Shown: positions 36,428-44,601, counted from the first letter of the stretch. The stretch is 45,841 nucleotides of DNA from an uncultured Akkermansia sp. (GCA_947632055.1 CANRNS010000006.1:1-45841); one strand, 5' to 3'. Translations and numbers: made by a program. The notes: generated from the sequence alone by a model not told the origin.

Positions 36428-38279
36428 GAGCGCGTTTATGGCGGATGATTTGAAGCAGGCTGGAGCGGCCAAGTTTCGGAACTTGGCAATTATTGCTCAT
36501 GTAGACCACGGAAAAACGACTCTGGTAGACCAGCTTTTGAAAGCCGGTGGCGCCTACCGCGAAAATCAAGCTGTTCAAGAACGCGCCATGGATTCCATGG
36601 ATCTGGAACGCGAAAAGGGTATCACCATCAAGGCAAAAAACACCTCCATCCGATGGAACGGTTATACCATCAACATAGTGGACACCCCCGGCCACGCCGA
36701 TTTTGGCGCCGAGGTCGAACGCGTCATGAAAATGGTGGACGGCGTCATCCTTGTGGTGGATGCTTATGAAGGCCCCCAGGCGCAGACGCGCTTTGTGCTG
36801 CGCAAGGCATTGGAAGAGGGGCTGCTTCCCATCGTGGTCATCAATAAAATTGACCGTCCGCACGCCGATCCTGCTGCTGTGCATGACCAGGTACTTGAGC
36901 TGCTGATGGACCTGGATGCCACCGAGGAACAGTTTGATGCTCCCTTCGTATATGGATCCGCCAAGGATGGTTACTTCATGAACAGCTTGGAAAATGAGCC
37001 GCCCGTGGATTGCTCTCCCCTGCTTTTCCGCATTATTGAGCGCATTCCCCCACCCAAAGAGGCCGACCCATCACGCAGCTTCAAAATGCTCATCTCAAAT
37101 ATTGATTGGGATGACTACGTGGGGCGTGTGGCAGTGGGTCGCATCTCCTATGGAACTGTGCGAAAAGGCGACACGCTTTATCTGCTGCGCCCCGATGGCT
37201 CACAGGTGCAGGCCAAGGTGACCCGACTCTTTGAATATAGCGGGTTGCAAACAAATGATTCCGCCGTAGGCGAGGCGGGCAACATCATTGGACTTTCCGG
37301 GTTTGAAGATGCCGATATCGGCGAAACGCTTGTGGCGGATCCCACAGACTCCCCCCTTCCTTTCGTCAATATAGAACCGCCCACCGTACAGATGGAATTC
37401 AGCATCAACGATGGACCTCTGGGCGGACGCGATGGCAAAAATGTGACTTCCCGCGTCATCCGCGATCGTCTCATGCGTGAGCAGAGAACCAACATCTCCA
37501 TCAAGGTCGAGGACACGGATCAAGCTGGCATTTTCCGCGTGTCTGCTCGCGGCACCATGCAAGTAGCCATTCTGGTGGAGCAGATGCGGCGCGAAGACTA
37601 CGAGCTGCTCATCTCGCGCCCCCAAGTGATCACACGCGAGATTGACGGGCGAAAGATGGAGCCTTTTGAAACGCTCTACATCGAAGTTCCGGATGACTGC
37701 GTGAACGGAGCCGTGCGCATCCTGGGCAATCGTCGCGGCGTGCTGGAAAGCATGGAGACTAAAGGAGCCGGACGCACCTTTATCTCCGCCACCATCCCAA
37801 CTCGCGGTCTCATCGGCTTTGAATTCGAACTGGTCAATCTTACCAGTGGCCGCGGCATTTTTTCCCATCTCTTCAAGGAATATGCCCCCCTTGCGGGGGA
37901 CATCACAACCCGACGCAGCGGCACACTCGTATCCATGGAAAATGGAATCGCGCGACCCTACGCGCTGGAAGCCATGGAGGAACGCGGCTCACTCTTTATC
38001 TCCCCGGGCGATGAAGTGTACGAAGGCATGATTGTGGGCGAGACTCCAAAACCGGTCGATATTCCCGTTAACCCCACCCGCGAAAAACACCTCACGAACC
38101 ACCGCTCAGCCAACAAGAACGAATCCATCCAACTGACCCCGCCGCGCATCTTCTCATTGGAACGAGCTATTGAATATATCGAGCCCGATGAACTTGTGGA
38201 GGCTACGCCCCACTTTATTCGATTGCGCAAGCGAATCACCGATGCTACGGCCCGCAAACGCGCTTCCTTCCAATCTTGA
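36426..38279 (+). CDS. typA: Ribosome-associated GTPase TypA/BipA
   Basis: TypA is a translational GTPase of the EF-G/LepA group that acts in ribosome assembly and stress adaptation. The 617-residue protein has G1 AHVDHGKTT (24-32), DTPGHADFG, NKIDRPHADP, the beta-barrel domain II, and the C-terminal TypA-specific part with RGLIGFEFELVNLTSGRGIFSHLF and KEKHLTNHRSANKNESIQL. Length is typical. ATG 36426 or ATG 36438 may be used; the second gives MADDLKQAG and fits a predicted -10 box that overlaps the first. The DUF456 gene starts 3 bp after its stop. Confidence 0.94.
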   Translation: MSAFMADDLKQAGAAKFRNLAIIAHVDHGKTTLVDQLLKAGGAYRENQAVQERAMDSMDLEREKGITIKAKNTSIRWNGYTINIVDTPGHADFGAEVERVMKMVDGVILVVDAYEGPQAQTRFVLRKALEEGLLPIVVINKIDRPHADPAAVHDQVLELLMDLDATEEQFDAPFVYGSAKDGYFMNSLENEPPVDCSPLLFRIIERIPPPKEADPSRSFKMLISNIDWDDYVGRVAVGRISYGTVRKGDTLYLLRPDGSQVQAKVTRLFEYSGLQTNDSAVGEAGNIIGLSGFEDADIGETLVADPTDSPLPFVNIEPPTVQMEFSINDGPLGGRDGKNVTSRVIRDRLMREQRTNISIKVEDTDQAGIFRVSARGTMQVAILVEQMRREDYELLISRPQVITREIDGRKMEPFETLYIEVPDDCVNGAVRILGNRRGVLESMETKGAGRTFISATIPTRGLIGFEFELVNLTSGRGIFSHLFKEYAPLAGDITTRRSGTLVSMENGIARPYALEAMEERGSLFISPGDEVYEGMIVGETPKPVDIPVNPTREKHLTNHRSANKNESIQLTPPRIFSLERAIEYIEPDELVEATPHFIRLRKRITDATARKRASFQS

Positions 38280-38282
38280 ATT

Positions 38283-38810
38283 ATGTTATTGTGTACCATT
38301 GACTGGGCCTCCCTTTTTTCGTGGGATTCCGTGAGCGGCAGTTTGCTCTATGTTCTTGCAATACTGCTGTTTCTACTGGGCATCCTAGGCTGTGCACTGC
38401 CCTACCCCGGACATGCTGTCTTGTTGGGTGGCTGCGTCGCCTACGCTTGTGCGCAGGGCGCTCCTTATCCTGCGTGGTGGCTGTGGGGAACGCTTGGTTT
38501 ACTCGCTCTACTGGGCTCCTTTACCGACACGCTTCTTTCTATGGTGGGCGCAAAGCGATACGGATGCGGTGCAGCGGCTATCTGGTGCAGCGCGCTGGGC
38601 ATGGCTATCGGTGGCATTTTCTTTTTCCCCATCGGGCTGCTCATCGGCCCATTTCTCGGCGCCTTTCTTTGCGAACTAACCTTCGCACGCAAATCCCTAA
38701 AGGCTTCCATTAAATCCGGAACCGGCGCGCTTCTTGGCGCAATTTGGGGCACTCTGGCCAAGTTTGTGGTGGCGCTTCTTATGCTGGTTCTCTTCTTCGC
38801 GTGCCGATAA
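38283..38810 (+). CDS. DUF456 family small membrane protein
   Basis: The 175-residue protein has about five hydrophobic segments. MVGAKRYGCGAAAIWCSALGMAIGGIFFFPIGLLIGPFLGAFLCEL and the closing KASIKSGTGALLGAIWGTLAKFVVAL, both rich in Gly, match the DUF456 family, small integral membrane proteins with glycine-zipper-like helices and no firmly known role. It follows typA after 3 bp with no room for a promoter, so the two are co-transcribed. Confidence 0.8.
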   Translation: MLLCTIDWASLFSWDSVSGSLLYVLAILLFLLGILGCALPYPGHAVLLGGCVAYACAQGAPYPAWWLWGTLGLLALLGSFTDTLLSMVGAKRYGCGAAAIWCSALGMAIGGIFFFPIGLLIGPFLGAFLCELTFARKSLKASIKSGTGALLGAIWGTLAKFVVALLMLVLFFACR

Positions 38811-38847
38811 CTCGCGCCTGCAAGCGTCAAATCTTTCCACCCCATGT

Positions 38848-38909
38848 GTAAAAAAATTTAAAAAATACGTAATTTTTTTCTTGCAACTCCCTCCTGAATG
38901 TGCTAATGC
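38848..38909 (+). promoter_or_regulatory. Promoter with AT-rich upstream element
   Basis: TTGCAA (38881-38886), 17 bp ending TGC, and TAATGC (38904-38909) predict a start near 38916, 4 nt before the ATG at 38920. The 33 bp directly upstream are almost pure A/T (A-tracts and a T-tract around TACGTA), as in an UP element that raises promoter strength; the near-palindromic A/T run could also end the typA transcript. Confidence 0.5.
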
Positions 38910-38919
38910 TCTTGCTACC

Positions 38920-39351
38920 ATGAAGCGTATTCTTCTCTCTACCCTGCTTTTGGCGATGTTTGGTTCCGCTTACGGCGATATCCAAGCTCCTCCCGCCTCT
39001 GAATACACGGCGACTCGCAAACTCGGTCGCGCTGTGGGCAATATCATATGGGGCATTGAGGAAGTGCCCGTTACTATGCTGCGCTGGCAGGATCGCGAAG
39101 GAAACTATGCCAGCTATTCTGTCGGTATTGTGGAAGGCTTTTCGCGCACTTTCACGCGCATGGGTTACGGCTTCTACGAATTGGTGACTTTCTGGGCTCC
39201 CACCTTCAAATGCACTTATCGGCCGCCCTACCAAGCCAGCTGCGGTCGTAACGGTCTCAAGGAATACAATACGTGGTCCGGTTTCTCTGAATTCCCGGAA
39301 GAAATTGGATTCCAGAGCAAGTACCACTACTCACGCCGCCAGATGGATTAA
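38920..39351 (+). CDS. Small secreted protein, TIGR04073-like
   Basis: The 143-residue product starts with a clear signal peptide (MKRILLSTLLLAMFGSAYG). The mature part KLGRAVGNIIWGIEEVPVTMLRW, with GIVEGFSRTFTRMGYGFYELVTFWAP, resembles the TIGR04073 family, described as exosortase-associated in Verrucomicrobia and Planctomycetes and related environmental bacteria. Its molecular role is not known. No exosortase gene is visible here. The ATG at 38920 is set by the promoter and the signal peptide. Assignment is from memory of the family pattern. Confidence 0.7.
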   Translation: MKRILLSTLLLAMFGSAYGDIQAPPASEYTATRKLGRAVGNIIWGIEEVPVTMLRWQDREGNYASYSVGIVEGFSRTFTRMGYGFYELVTFWAPTFKCTYRPPYQASCGRNGLKEYNTWSGFSEFPEEIGFQSKYHYSRRQMD

Positions 39352-39535
39352 TCCTCTCCCTCGTGAGATAGTTCTGGTATTGTCCGCCGTATTGCCCACG
39401 CAGCCATGCGGACGCAGGCGGGACCTCATGCGAGGTGTCTGCCAGCTTTGGCTGAATAGAAGGAAGAAGACGGCGCCGAACTCCTCTTCCCGGATAGGGT
39501 TGCGGCAACGGAGAAAAGGTCTCTCGTTATCCTCG

Positions 39536-40402
39536 TCAGTACTGCCTGATTCGTTGTTTGATAACGAGAAGGGGTATGAAGTTAAAAAGCCATACGACCC
39601 AGCGCATGGTATCGCGGTTTCGGCGACCAACGGCCTTGAAGAATGGGATAAAACCAAAGATACGCACAAGAATGATGTGGGGAGCGCTGTAGATGTACTC
39701 TCTGTAAAGCAAAGGATTGTACGTTTCAGCTAACGCAAGCAGCCCTGTCGTACAAATCTCCATCTTGTTCTTCTGCAGCTTGCTCGTATTATCCTCGTGC
39801 CAGCGATAACGCGTGAGTACTTCCGGCAGATTGTGGAACTGCGTGCGTGAGAGAAGGAAAAGCCAGAGCGCCCAATCCTCAGCCGGGCTCCACTTCTTCT
39901 CGTACCGTGCCCCCGTCAGTTCCATCACGCTCCGCCGCAACATGGTTGACGTATGCATCACGCAGCAGGAAGTCATCAACTTCAAACTGATGCTGTGGTG
40001 ATCTGTGGGTTGACGGTTAATGCCGTGGCTCTTCATCCATTCCGTATAACTCCCCAACACGCCCACCTCCGGGTGCTCATCCATGTACGCCACCTGTTTC
40101 TCCAAGCGAGTCGGGAGCATGACGTCGTCATGATCCAACACGGCAAAGTATTCACCGCAAGCCAGCTCCATGAGCTTGTTGCGAGAATCAGATATCCCGA
40201 GGTTTTTCTCGTTCACCTCGTATCGAACCCGTTCGTCCTTGTACTCCTCAACTACGGCTTGCTTGCGCTCCCCCTGCGGCGAGTCATCCAACAACAATAA
40301 CTCAAAGTCACGGTATGTCTGGCCAAGCACGCTCTCAATCGTCTCCCTCAGAACATCATCTCGCGTCTTATACAAAGGAATGAGTACAGATACTTTCGGC
40401 AT
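39536..40402 (-). CDS. Family 2 glycosyltransferase
   Basis: The 288-residue protein begins VSVLIPLYKTRDDVLRETIESVLGQTYRDFELLLLDDSPQG and continues with CGEYFAVLDHDDVMLPTRLEKQV, the GT-A nucleotide-sugar and metal-binding blocks of family GT2; the aspartates in LLDDS and DHDD are the expected ligands. The C-terminal hydrophobic/basic stretch (about residues 240-285) may associate with the membrane. It would build surface polysaccharide or glycoprotein glycans; donor and acceptor are unknown. It is isolated from other glycan genes and its promoter seems to lie at the edge of the IS30 remnant. Confidence 0.88.
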   Translation of the reverse strand: MPKVSVLIPLYKTRDDVLRETIESVLGQTYRDFELLLLDDSPQGERKQAVVEEYKDERVRYEVNEKNLGISDSRNKLMELACGEYFAVLDHDDVMLPTRLEKQVAYMDEHPEVGVLGSYTEWMKSHGINRQPTDHHSISLKLMTSCCVMHTSTMLRRSVMELTGARYEKKWSPAEDWALWLFLLSRTQFHNLPEVLTRYRWHEDNTSKLQKNKMEICTTGLLALAETYNPLLYREYIYSAPHIILVRIFGFIPFFKAVGRRNRDTMRWVVWLFNFIPLLVIKQRIRQY

Positions 40403-40545
40403 AGTTCAATGTGATTGATTTCGTTGTCTCGTACGTGAGAGTGTCATAGTTCGCGTACTTCCTCCCCCATTCATGACGTGGCACGCACCCGCCTCAGCGC
40501 CATCGGTGTTAAATCGCCCGTATTCATAGTTGTGATCTACACGTC

Positions 40546-40573
40546 AGAATACCATACCCACTCATCCTGTCAA
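40546..40573 (-). promoter_or_regulatory. Predicted promoter reading into the glycosyltransferase
   Basis: The minus strand has consensus TTGACA (40573-40568), 16 bp and TATTCT (40551-40546), predicting a start near 40539 and a leader of about 137 nt. The -35 box is inside the GTCAAGATT sequence repeated at the other side of the IS remnant. Nothing else recognisable lies between this site and the glycosyltransferase start. Confidence 0.5.
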
Positions 40574-40584
40574 GATTGAATCCG

Positions 40585-41400
40585 CAGGAATTTCAAGTGT
40601 GTGGATCGCAAAATTAAATGCGACAGTTTTTTGGCACAAAGAAGGGTGTCAAGAAGTTCAAAGCATGCTAAAGTCATTTCGGTCAAAACAACAATCAAGA
40701 CACTACGAACTAGGACACCCAAACGCGTTCTAACTCCGTTGCTCGAAAAGGCAAGCATATTACCTTCTCCGAGCGTCAGCAAATTGAGCGCTGGTTGCGT
40801 GAAAAAAAGTCTCTCAGCCAGATCGCTAAACTCCTCGATCGTCATCGCAGCGCCATCTATCGCGAAGTCGAACGCGGCACGGTCTGCAACTCAAGCACGA
40901 TCTCTCCGTATACCGCACCACCTCCTCCCAATTCACTCAGGATAGAAGGGACGAGCAGATGAATTCTCATGGCCCTGCCTTAAAGATCGGCTCTAATCAC
41001 CAGCCTGCCTCTCAACTCTTTGAACTGTTTGAACTGATGAGCGGAAAGCTCAAGCGCTCCCCCTATGCCGCCCGTAAAATACTCATCAGAAACGGCATCC
41101 ACTGCCATTTCTGCTCCCGCACAATCTATAATTACGTTTATCAGAGCATTATCGGCATCTCCCCTCATGATTTGATTCAAGGTCCTCGTAAGAAACGTAA
41201 AAAACTGTCCGTAACCGTTTCTCCCATAAACCATACCGGGGCTATCAGCATCGAAAAACGTCCTGATTCTATCAATCAACGTAAAGAGTTCGGTCACTTC
41301 GAAATGGATTTCTGGATGAATCGCTACCCTCGCGCCATCTTCAAGGGCAGATCCTCCTGGCATATATTCTTGCAATTCATAATGATGCATCATGTTATGA
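40585..41400 (+). mobile_element. Degenerate, truncated IS30-family element
   Basis: The segment holds a broken IS30-family transposase. The left non-coding part contains a TCGCAAAATTAAATGCGA inverted repeat (40599-40616) of the kind found near IS30 ends; right-hand sequence for a matching terminal repeat is missing. The sequence GTCAAGATT occurs on both sides (40569-40577 and 41406-41414), the right copy inside the ankyrin gene. Element limits are approximate. Confidence 0.6.
40714..41393 (+). pseudogene. IS30-family transposase, frameshifted and truncated
   Basis: Frame 1 (40714-40962) encodes ITFSERQQIERWLREKKSLSQIAKLLDRHRSAIYREVERG, the IS30 helix-turn-helix. After about 40920 the match moves to a second frame: GPALKIGSNHQ, SPYAARKILIRNGIHCHFCSRTIYNYVYQSIIGIS, and RPDSINQRKEFGHFEMD, where the last Asp (codon ending 41309) is the first residue of the DDE triad. 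Similarity ends there, so the rest of the catalytic domain is lost. There is no start codon in frame 1 after the stop at 40711. It cannot be active. Confidence 0.8.
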
Positions 41401-42853
41401 TCCCGTCAAGATTCGGGGAGGAGGAAAGGGAGGCTCCGGCAGCGCGCAAAAGATTGACGACGTCGGTGTACTGGTTCTCCATGGCAAAGTCCAGAGCCGT
41501 TCTGCCCTCAACCGACGCATTCACGTCCGCGCCGGCTTGCAGCAAGCCGGGGACGATTTCTGCCCAACCACCTTCAGCCGCAGCCATCAAGGGAGTACGA
41601 ATCTTCCCAAATAAATCGACGGCTGACTTGGCATTGACGTCCGCCCCGGCAGCAAGCAAGTGCTTGACCAGATTGGTCTGTCCCGATTCAGCCGCCGCCG
41701 AGAGCAGGGTAAGTCCCACGCGATTGTGAGAACGATCATCAACATCCAACCCATGCTCCAATAATAACCTCACAATTCCTTCATCAACGCGCTTATGTTG
41801 AACACTTTGAGCCAGGGTTTTGTAAACGTAGGCACCATTGGGATCCGCACCCGACTCCAGCATGTGGGTGATGATTTCTATGCTACATCCCTTTTTGATT
41901 GCGCTCACTAGGGCTCCTCCTTTTGCGTTCGCGCCCGCCTCCAGGAGCAATTTCACAGTGGAAAAATGTCCACGATAGGCAGCAATCTCCACCGCTGTCT
42001 TTTCGCGTTGGGAGCAACCGCGTACCCACCGAGGACGTATGTTAACCCCCGCTCCCTGTTCTATCAGGAACTTCACAACATCCGGCTGACCGAAACATGC
42101 CGCATGCCACAGAGCGTCGCTCAATTCTTTTTTTGTGGGCTTTTCTGTGACGGAGGAAAGGATGAACTTGATCATGCGCAGATTTCCTCCCGCAGCGGCG
42201 GCTTCCAAAATCGTGTAGAACGGACCCGAGCCGTTCATATCCGCCCCCGCATCCAGCAGCATCTTGAAGGAGGGCATGTCCCCACTCCGAGCTGCATTTG
42301 TAAGGGGCGCGGAGTATCCTTGAGGAGCGCTCAGATCGGCCCCCGCATCCAGCAGCATACGTATGAGCTTCACGTTCCTTTGGCTCGCGGCCTTGCACAA
42401 AGCTGTGCCTCTGGACGTCACAGCGTTCACGTCCGCACCGGCATCCAAAAGCGTCCGCACGATGTCCGTGCGCCCTCCATTCACCGCGCGCACCAGAGGA
42501 GTCAGGTGCCCTTTTGCGTTCACATTTGCTCCTGCTTTCAGCAAAAACCTGATCATGGACAGCTTCTTTACCTCAATCGCAGCATCGAGTGGCGACCGCT
42601 CGTTTCTCATGCAATTCACATCTGCCCCGTACTGCAGCAGGAGCTTGACCATGGGGATGTGGCCGGATGCTGCCGCAGCATGAAGGGGCATTTCGCAGTC
42701 CTCATCTTCTGGCTCATCATTCGGATTCGCACCCGTCTCCAACAATTTCCTCACCTTCTCGGTGCCATTTTTTCCCTCGCGGGCGGCGCGGAGAAGCTTC
42801 TTGAAGTCCTTCTTCTTTTCTCTTGTTTTCTGTGTCTCTTTTTGCTTTTTCAT
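41390..42853 (-). CDS. Cytoplasmic ankyrin-repeat protein
   Basis: The 487-residue protein has a very basic N-terminus (KKQKETQKTREKKKDFKK) and no signal peptide, followed by about twelve ankyrin repeats with the usual PLHAAAASGHIPMVKLLLQYGADVN and TPLMAAAEGGWAEIVPGLLQAGADVN pattern. ATG 42853 is preferred; the open frame extends 23 codons upstream without an obvious reason. The last codons (PNLDGIIT) run into the junction with the IS30 remnant, so the natural C-terminus may be altered. It is in the same direction as the modular genes upstream. It differs from the secreted ankyrin protein at 33.6 kb in lacking export signals. Confidence 0.85.
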   Translation of the reverse strand: MKKQKETQKTREKKKDFKKLLRAAREGKNGTEKVRKLLETGANPNDEPEDEDCEMPLHAAAASGHIPMVKLLLQYGADVNCMRNERSPLDAAIEVKKLSMIRFLLKAGANVNAKGHLTPLVRAVNGGRTDIVRTLLDAGADVNAVTSRGTALCKAASQRNVKLIRMLLDAGADLSAPQGYSAPLTNAARSGDMPSFKMLLDAGADMNGSGPFYTILEAAAAGGNLRMIKFILSSVTEKPTKKELSDALWHAACFGQPDVVKFLIEQGAGVNIRPRWVRGCSQREKTAVEIAAYRGHFSTVKLLLEAGANAKGGALVSAIKKGCSIEIITHMLESGADPNGAYVYKTLAQSVQHKRVDEGIVRLLLEHGLDVDDRSHNRVGLTLLSAAAESGQTNLVKHLLAAGADVNAKSAVDLFGKIRTPLMAAAEGGWAEIVPGLLQAGADVNASVEGRTALDFAMENQYTDVVNLLRAAGASLSSSPNLDGIIT

Positions 42854-42958
42854 TTTTGGGTGACTGTTGATTAATGCGATATGCTTTTCTGCTGCTTGGA
42901 TGCATTCATGAATGGGCGGCAAATCTGTTGAAACTAGTCTCGTTAATCATTCGACGCC

Positions 42959-43354
42959 CTATTGTTTAGGTGCTCTTAACGGTTGCAAAAAGACCTTACG
43001 AAACACCTCACCAACACTATGATGTTTTAACACCTTTTGGAATGATACGCTAAGCTGAAATTTCTGTTTCTCTGTCAGCTTCTGTCCCCACCACAGTTTT
43101 GTGATGTAAGTTTCATATTCGATCCCATTCTCGTCATAAAACGTAGGCCCCCAGTGTAGTTTATTGTCATAATGAAAAAAACGACTACGAAGATATGGTC
43201 TCCCTGATTCTTTCTTTTTATCCCACCACTCTCCGGGTTTGTGGCAGATTACCAAGTATGAAACATCTGGAAGTGAACGGTTGTTTTGAAAATCGTCAAG
43301 TATGCTCTTATCATCTTCCTCCCAGCCATAAGATGAAAAAAATGTGTATTTCAT
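42959..43354 (-). CDS. Single-module protein of an unrecognised repeat family
   Basis: The 131-residue protein is one copy of the module found twice in the preceding gene. It starts YTFFSSYGWEEDDKSILDDF, has RSLPDVSYLVI, then GPTFYDENGIEYETYITKLW, and WGQKLTEKQKFQLSVSFQKV. The Gly69-Pro70 pair lies 19 residues before Trp88, as in the other two copies. It is small, acidic/aromatic and soluble, with no signal peptide. ATG 43354 is 4 bp after the stop of the upstream gene, so the genes are surely co-transcribed. The region is AT-rich compared with the core genes. Function unknown. Confidence 0.8.
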   Translation of the reverse strand: MKYTFFSSYGWEEDDKSILDDFQNNRSLPDVSYLVICHKPGEWWDKKKESGRPYLRSRFFHYDNKLHWGPTFYDENGIEYETYITKLWWGQKLTEKQKFQLSVSFQKVLKHHSVGEVFRKVFLQPLRAPKQ

Positions 43355-43358
43355 GATA

Positions 43359-44141
43359 TTAGTTGATTGTTCCTGTTTGCCAGTGGTATTCAGCAAAATC
43401 AACATATTTCCTATCTGAAACCCTCTCTTGAAAGGCTTTCTGAAGTTCTTCCTGTTGATCTTGTGTTAGTTTTTCGCCCTTCCACTTCCTGGACATGATA
43501 ATTTCATAATCGTTTCCCTCATCATCATGGAAAGCTGGACCGTTGTAAACCATTGGTGTAAAAGTCTCATGCCTAAAAACGAGATTGCTTGTATGAAACC
43601 TACCTTTTCCATTATATTTGATGGCACAATAGGATTGATTTTCAAGCGACCTACCAAATTTGAAAGCATTTAGAACCTTTCTATCTTCTTCATCACCGGA
43701 GTATTCATAAAAACTAAACTTTAACTTGTGTCTCTCTGTTTCTATGACATCTTGGTAATAGAAGTGAATAGACTTTACATTCCTCATTTTGTAAACAAAG
43801 TCTTCAAACGAATCTTGGATGTGTTTCTTTTGACGGTGTGTCAAAGATTCACCCCTCCAAGCATGGGAAACAAATGTTTGATAATCGTTTCCTAATTCGT
43901 CATGAAAGAAAGGTCCTCTGTGTATAAAATCACCCCAGTAACTCCGTAGCCCGGAAAACGTGACAACCTGCTGATGCCTCTTATTATCTGGGTCTGCACC
44001 ATCATGAACAATTACACAGTATGATTCTTCCGGTAGTTTCCGGTCTTCAAGAAATGCTTTAACGATTTCAATATCAGAATCCAAACCCCATCCTCTGTAG
44101 AATGTGTACCGGTGTCCCTTATATTCAAATGTGTTGCTCAT
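43359..44141 (-). CDS. Two-module protein of an unrecognised repeat family
   Basis: The 260-residue protein consists of two diverged copies of one module, residues about 12-130 and 141-254. Shared features, in order: an aromatic start (YTFY / FSFY), a D/E-rich stretch, AF then R-x-L, SYC-x-I (41 / 171), GP-x-FHD-x-x-GNDY (76 / 201), W-x-G-E-x-LT (95 / 220) and a helical end with F-x-x-x-V. The GP-to-Trp spacing is 19 residues in both. No membrane segment or known catalytic motif is visible. It is AT-rich and probably acquired. A -10-like TATTTT ends 6 bp before its ATG. I do not recognise the family. Confidence 0.82.
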   Translation of the reverse strand: MSNTFEYKGHRYTFYRGWGLDSDIEIVKAFLEDRKLPEESYCVIVHDGADPDNKRHQQVVTFSGLRSYWGDFIHRGPFFHDELGNDYQTFVSHAWRGESLTHRQKKHIQDSFEDFVYKMRNVKSIHFYYQDVIETERHKLKFSFYEYSGDEEDRKVLNAFKFGRSLENQSYCAIKYNGKGRFHTSNLVFRHETFTPMVYNGPAFHDDEGNDYEIIMSRKWKGEKLTQDQQEELQKAFQERVSDRKYVDFAEYHWQTGTIN

Positions 44142-44180
44142 TTTCGAAAATAGGTGAGAAAGTTCATGTTGACGTAATCT

Positions 44181-44546
44181 TTACAAAAGTTCTGTGAAAT
44201 CAGGAAGCTCTATTTCTTCCCCGGCCGTCAATGGCGCCGGTTCGACGCAGAAAGTGCGCGAGGGAGAGATCGACGCACGCCACCGCAACAGGTCGATGTT
44301 CTCCGACAACAGCCTCGGCCCGTGTCCCCGTGGCACAGGTTGAGGGTTGTAACACTCTACCGGCTTCGCATCAAACTCATCCCACTCCTGTGTCGTCTTC
44401 GGGCTATAATTGCGGACCCTGTTTGTGAACTTCCGCTCCGAGCTTTGAGGCGCCCTGCTTGAGGGTAATACAAGCCTTTGCGGTACGGAGCCATGGGATA
44501 GGAAAAAATCGCCGTACGGCGAGGGTAATCTATCGAGTCTTAACAT
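44181..44546 (-). CDS. Hypothetical small protein, doubtful
   Basis: An open frame on the minus strand; ATG 44546 gives 121 residues. The longer version starting at 44642 is unlikely because it would start inside a terminator. Composition is unusual (many Ser, Pro, Arg, Leu) and no family is recognised. The tail ending TAGEEIELPDFTELL is plausible for a real protein. It contains the near repeats RLPSP and RLVLPSS, matching a DNA repeat GAGGGTAAT at 44461 and 44521, and a perfect palindrome CGCCGTACGGCG at 44510-44521. It lies 39 bp before the two-module gene in the same direction. It may be noncoding. Confidence 0.3.
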   Translation of the reverse strand: MLRLDRLPSPYGDFFLSHGSVPQRLVLPSSRAPQSSERKFTNRVRNYSPKTTQEWDEFDAKPVECYNPQPVPRGHGPRLLSENIDLLRWRASISPSRTFCVEPAPLTAGEEIELPDFTELL

Positions 44547-44601
44547 GTCTTTGAGTTGTGCTTGATTGGTTGAACGATCGACAGCACAAGCCCGTAAATA
44601 C

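Noticed and set aside
39352..39535. Possible small gene between the TIGR04073 and glycosyltransferase genes
   Set aside because: Frames present are compositionally random and lack start contexts; nothing supportable.
40980..41393. 137-residue minus-strand frame antisense to the IS30 transposase
   Set aside because: It is a shadow of the transposase codons; the IS30 match is on the plus strand.
41310..41729. Plus-strand continuation of the transposase frame into GKGGSG-like codons
   Set aside because: The GKGGSG resemblance comes from antisense of the ankyrin codons for GASLSSSP, and the ankyrin frame is clearly the real one here.
44138..44167. Nine-codon upstream ORF (MNFLTYFRK) overlapping the ATG of the two-module gene
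   Set aside because: The TATTTT -10-like box lies inside it, so it may not be transcribed; its length alone gives no support.
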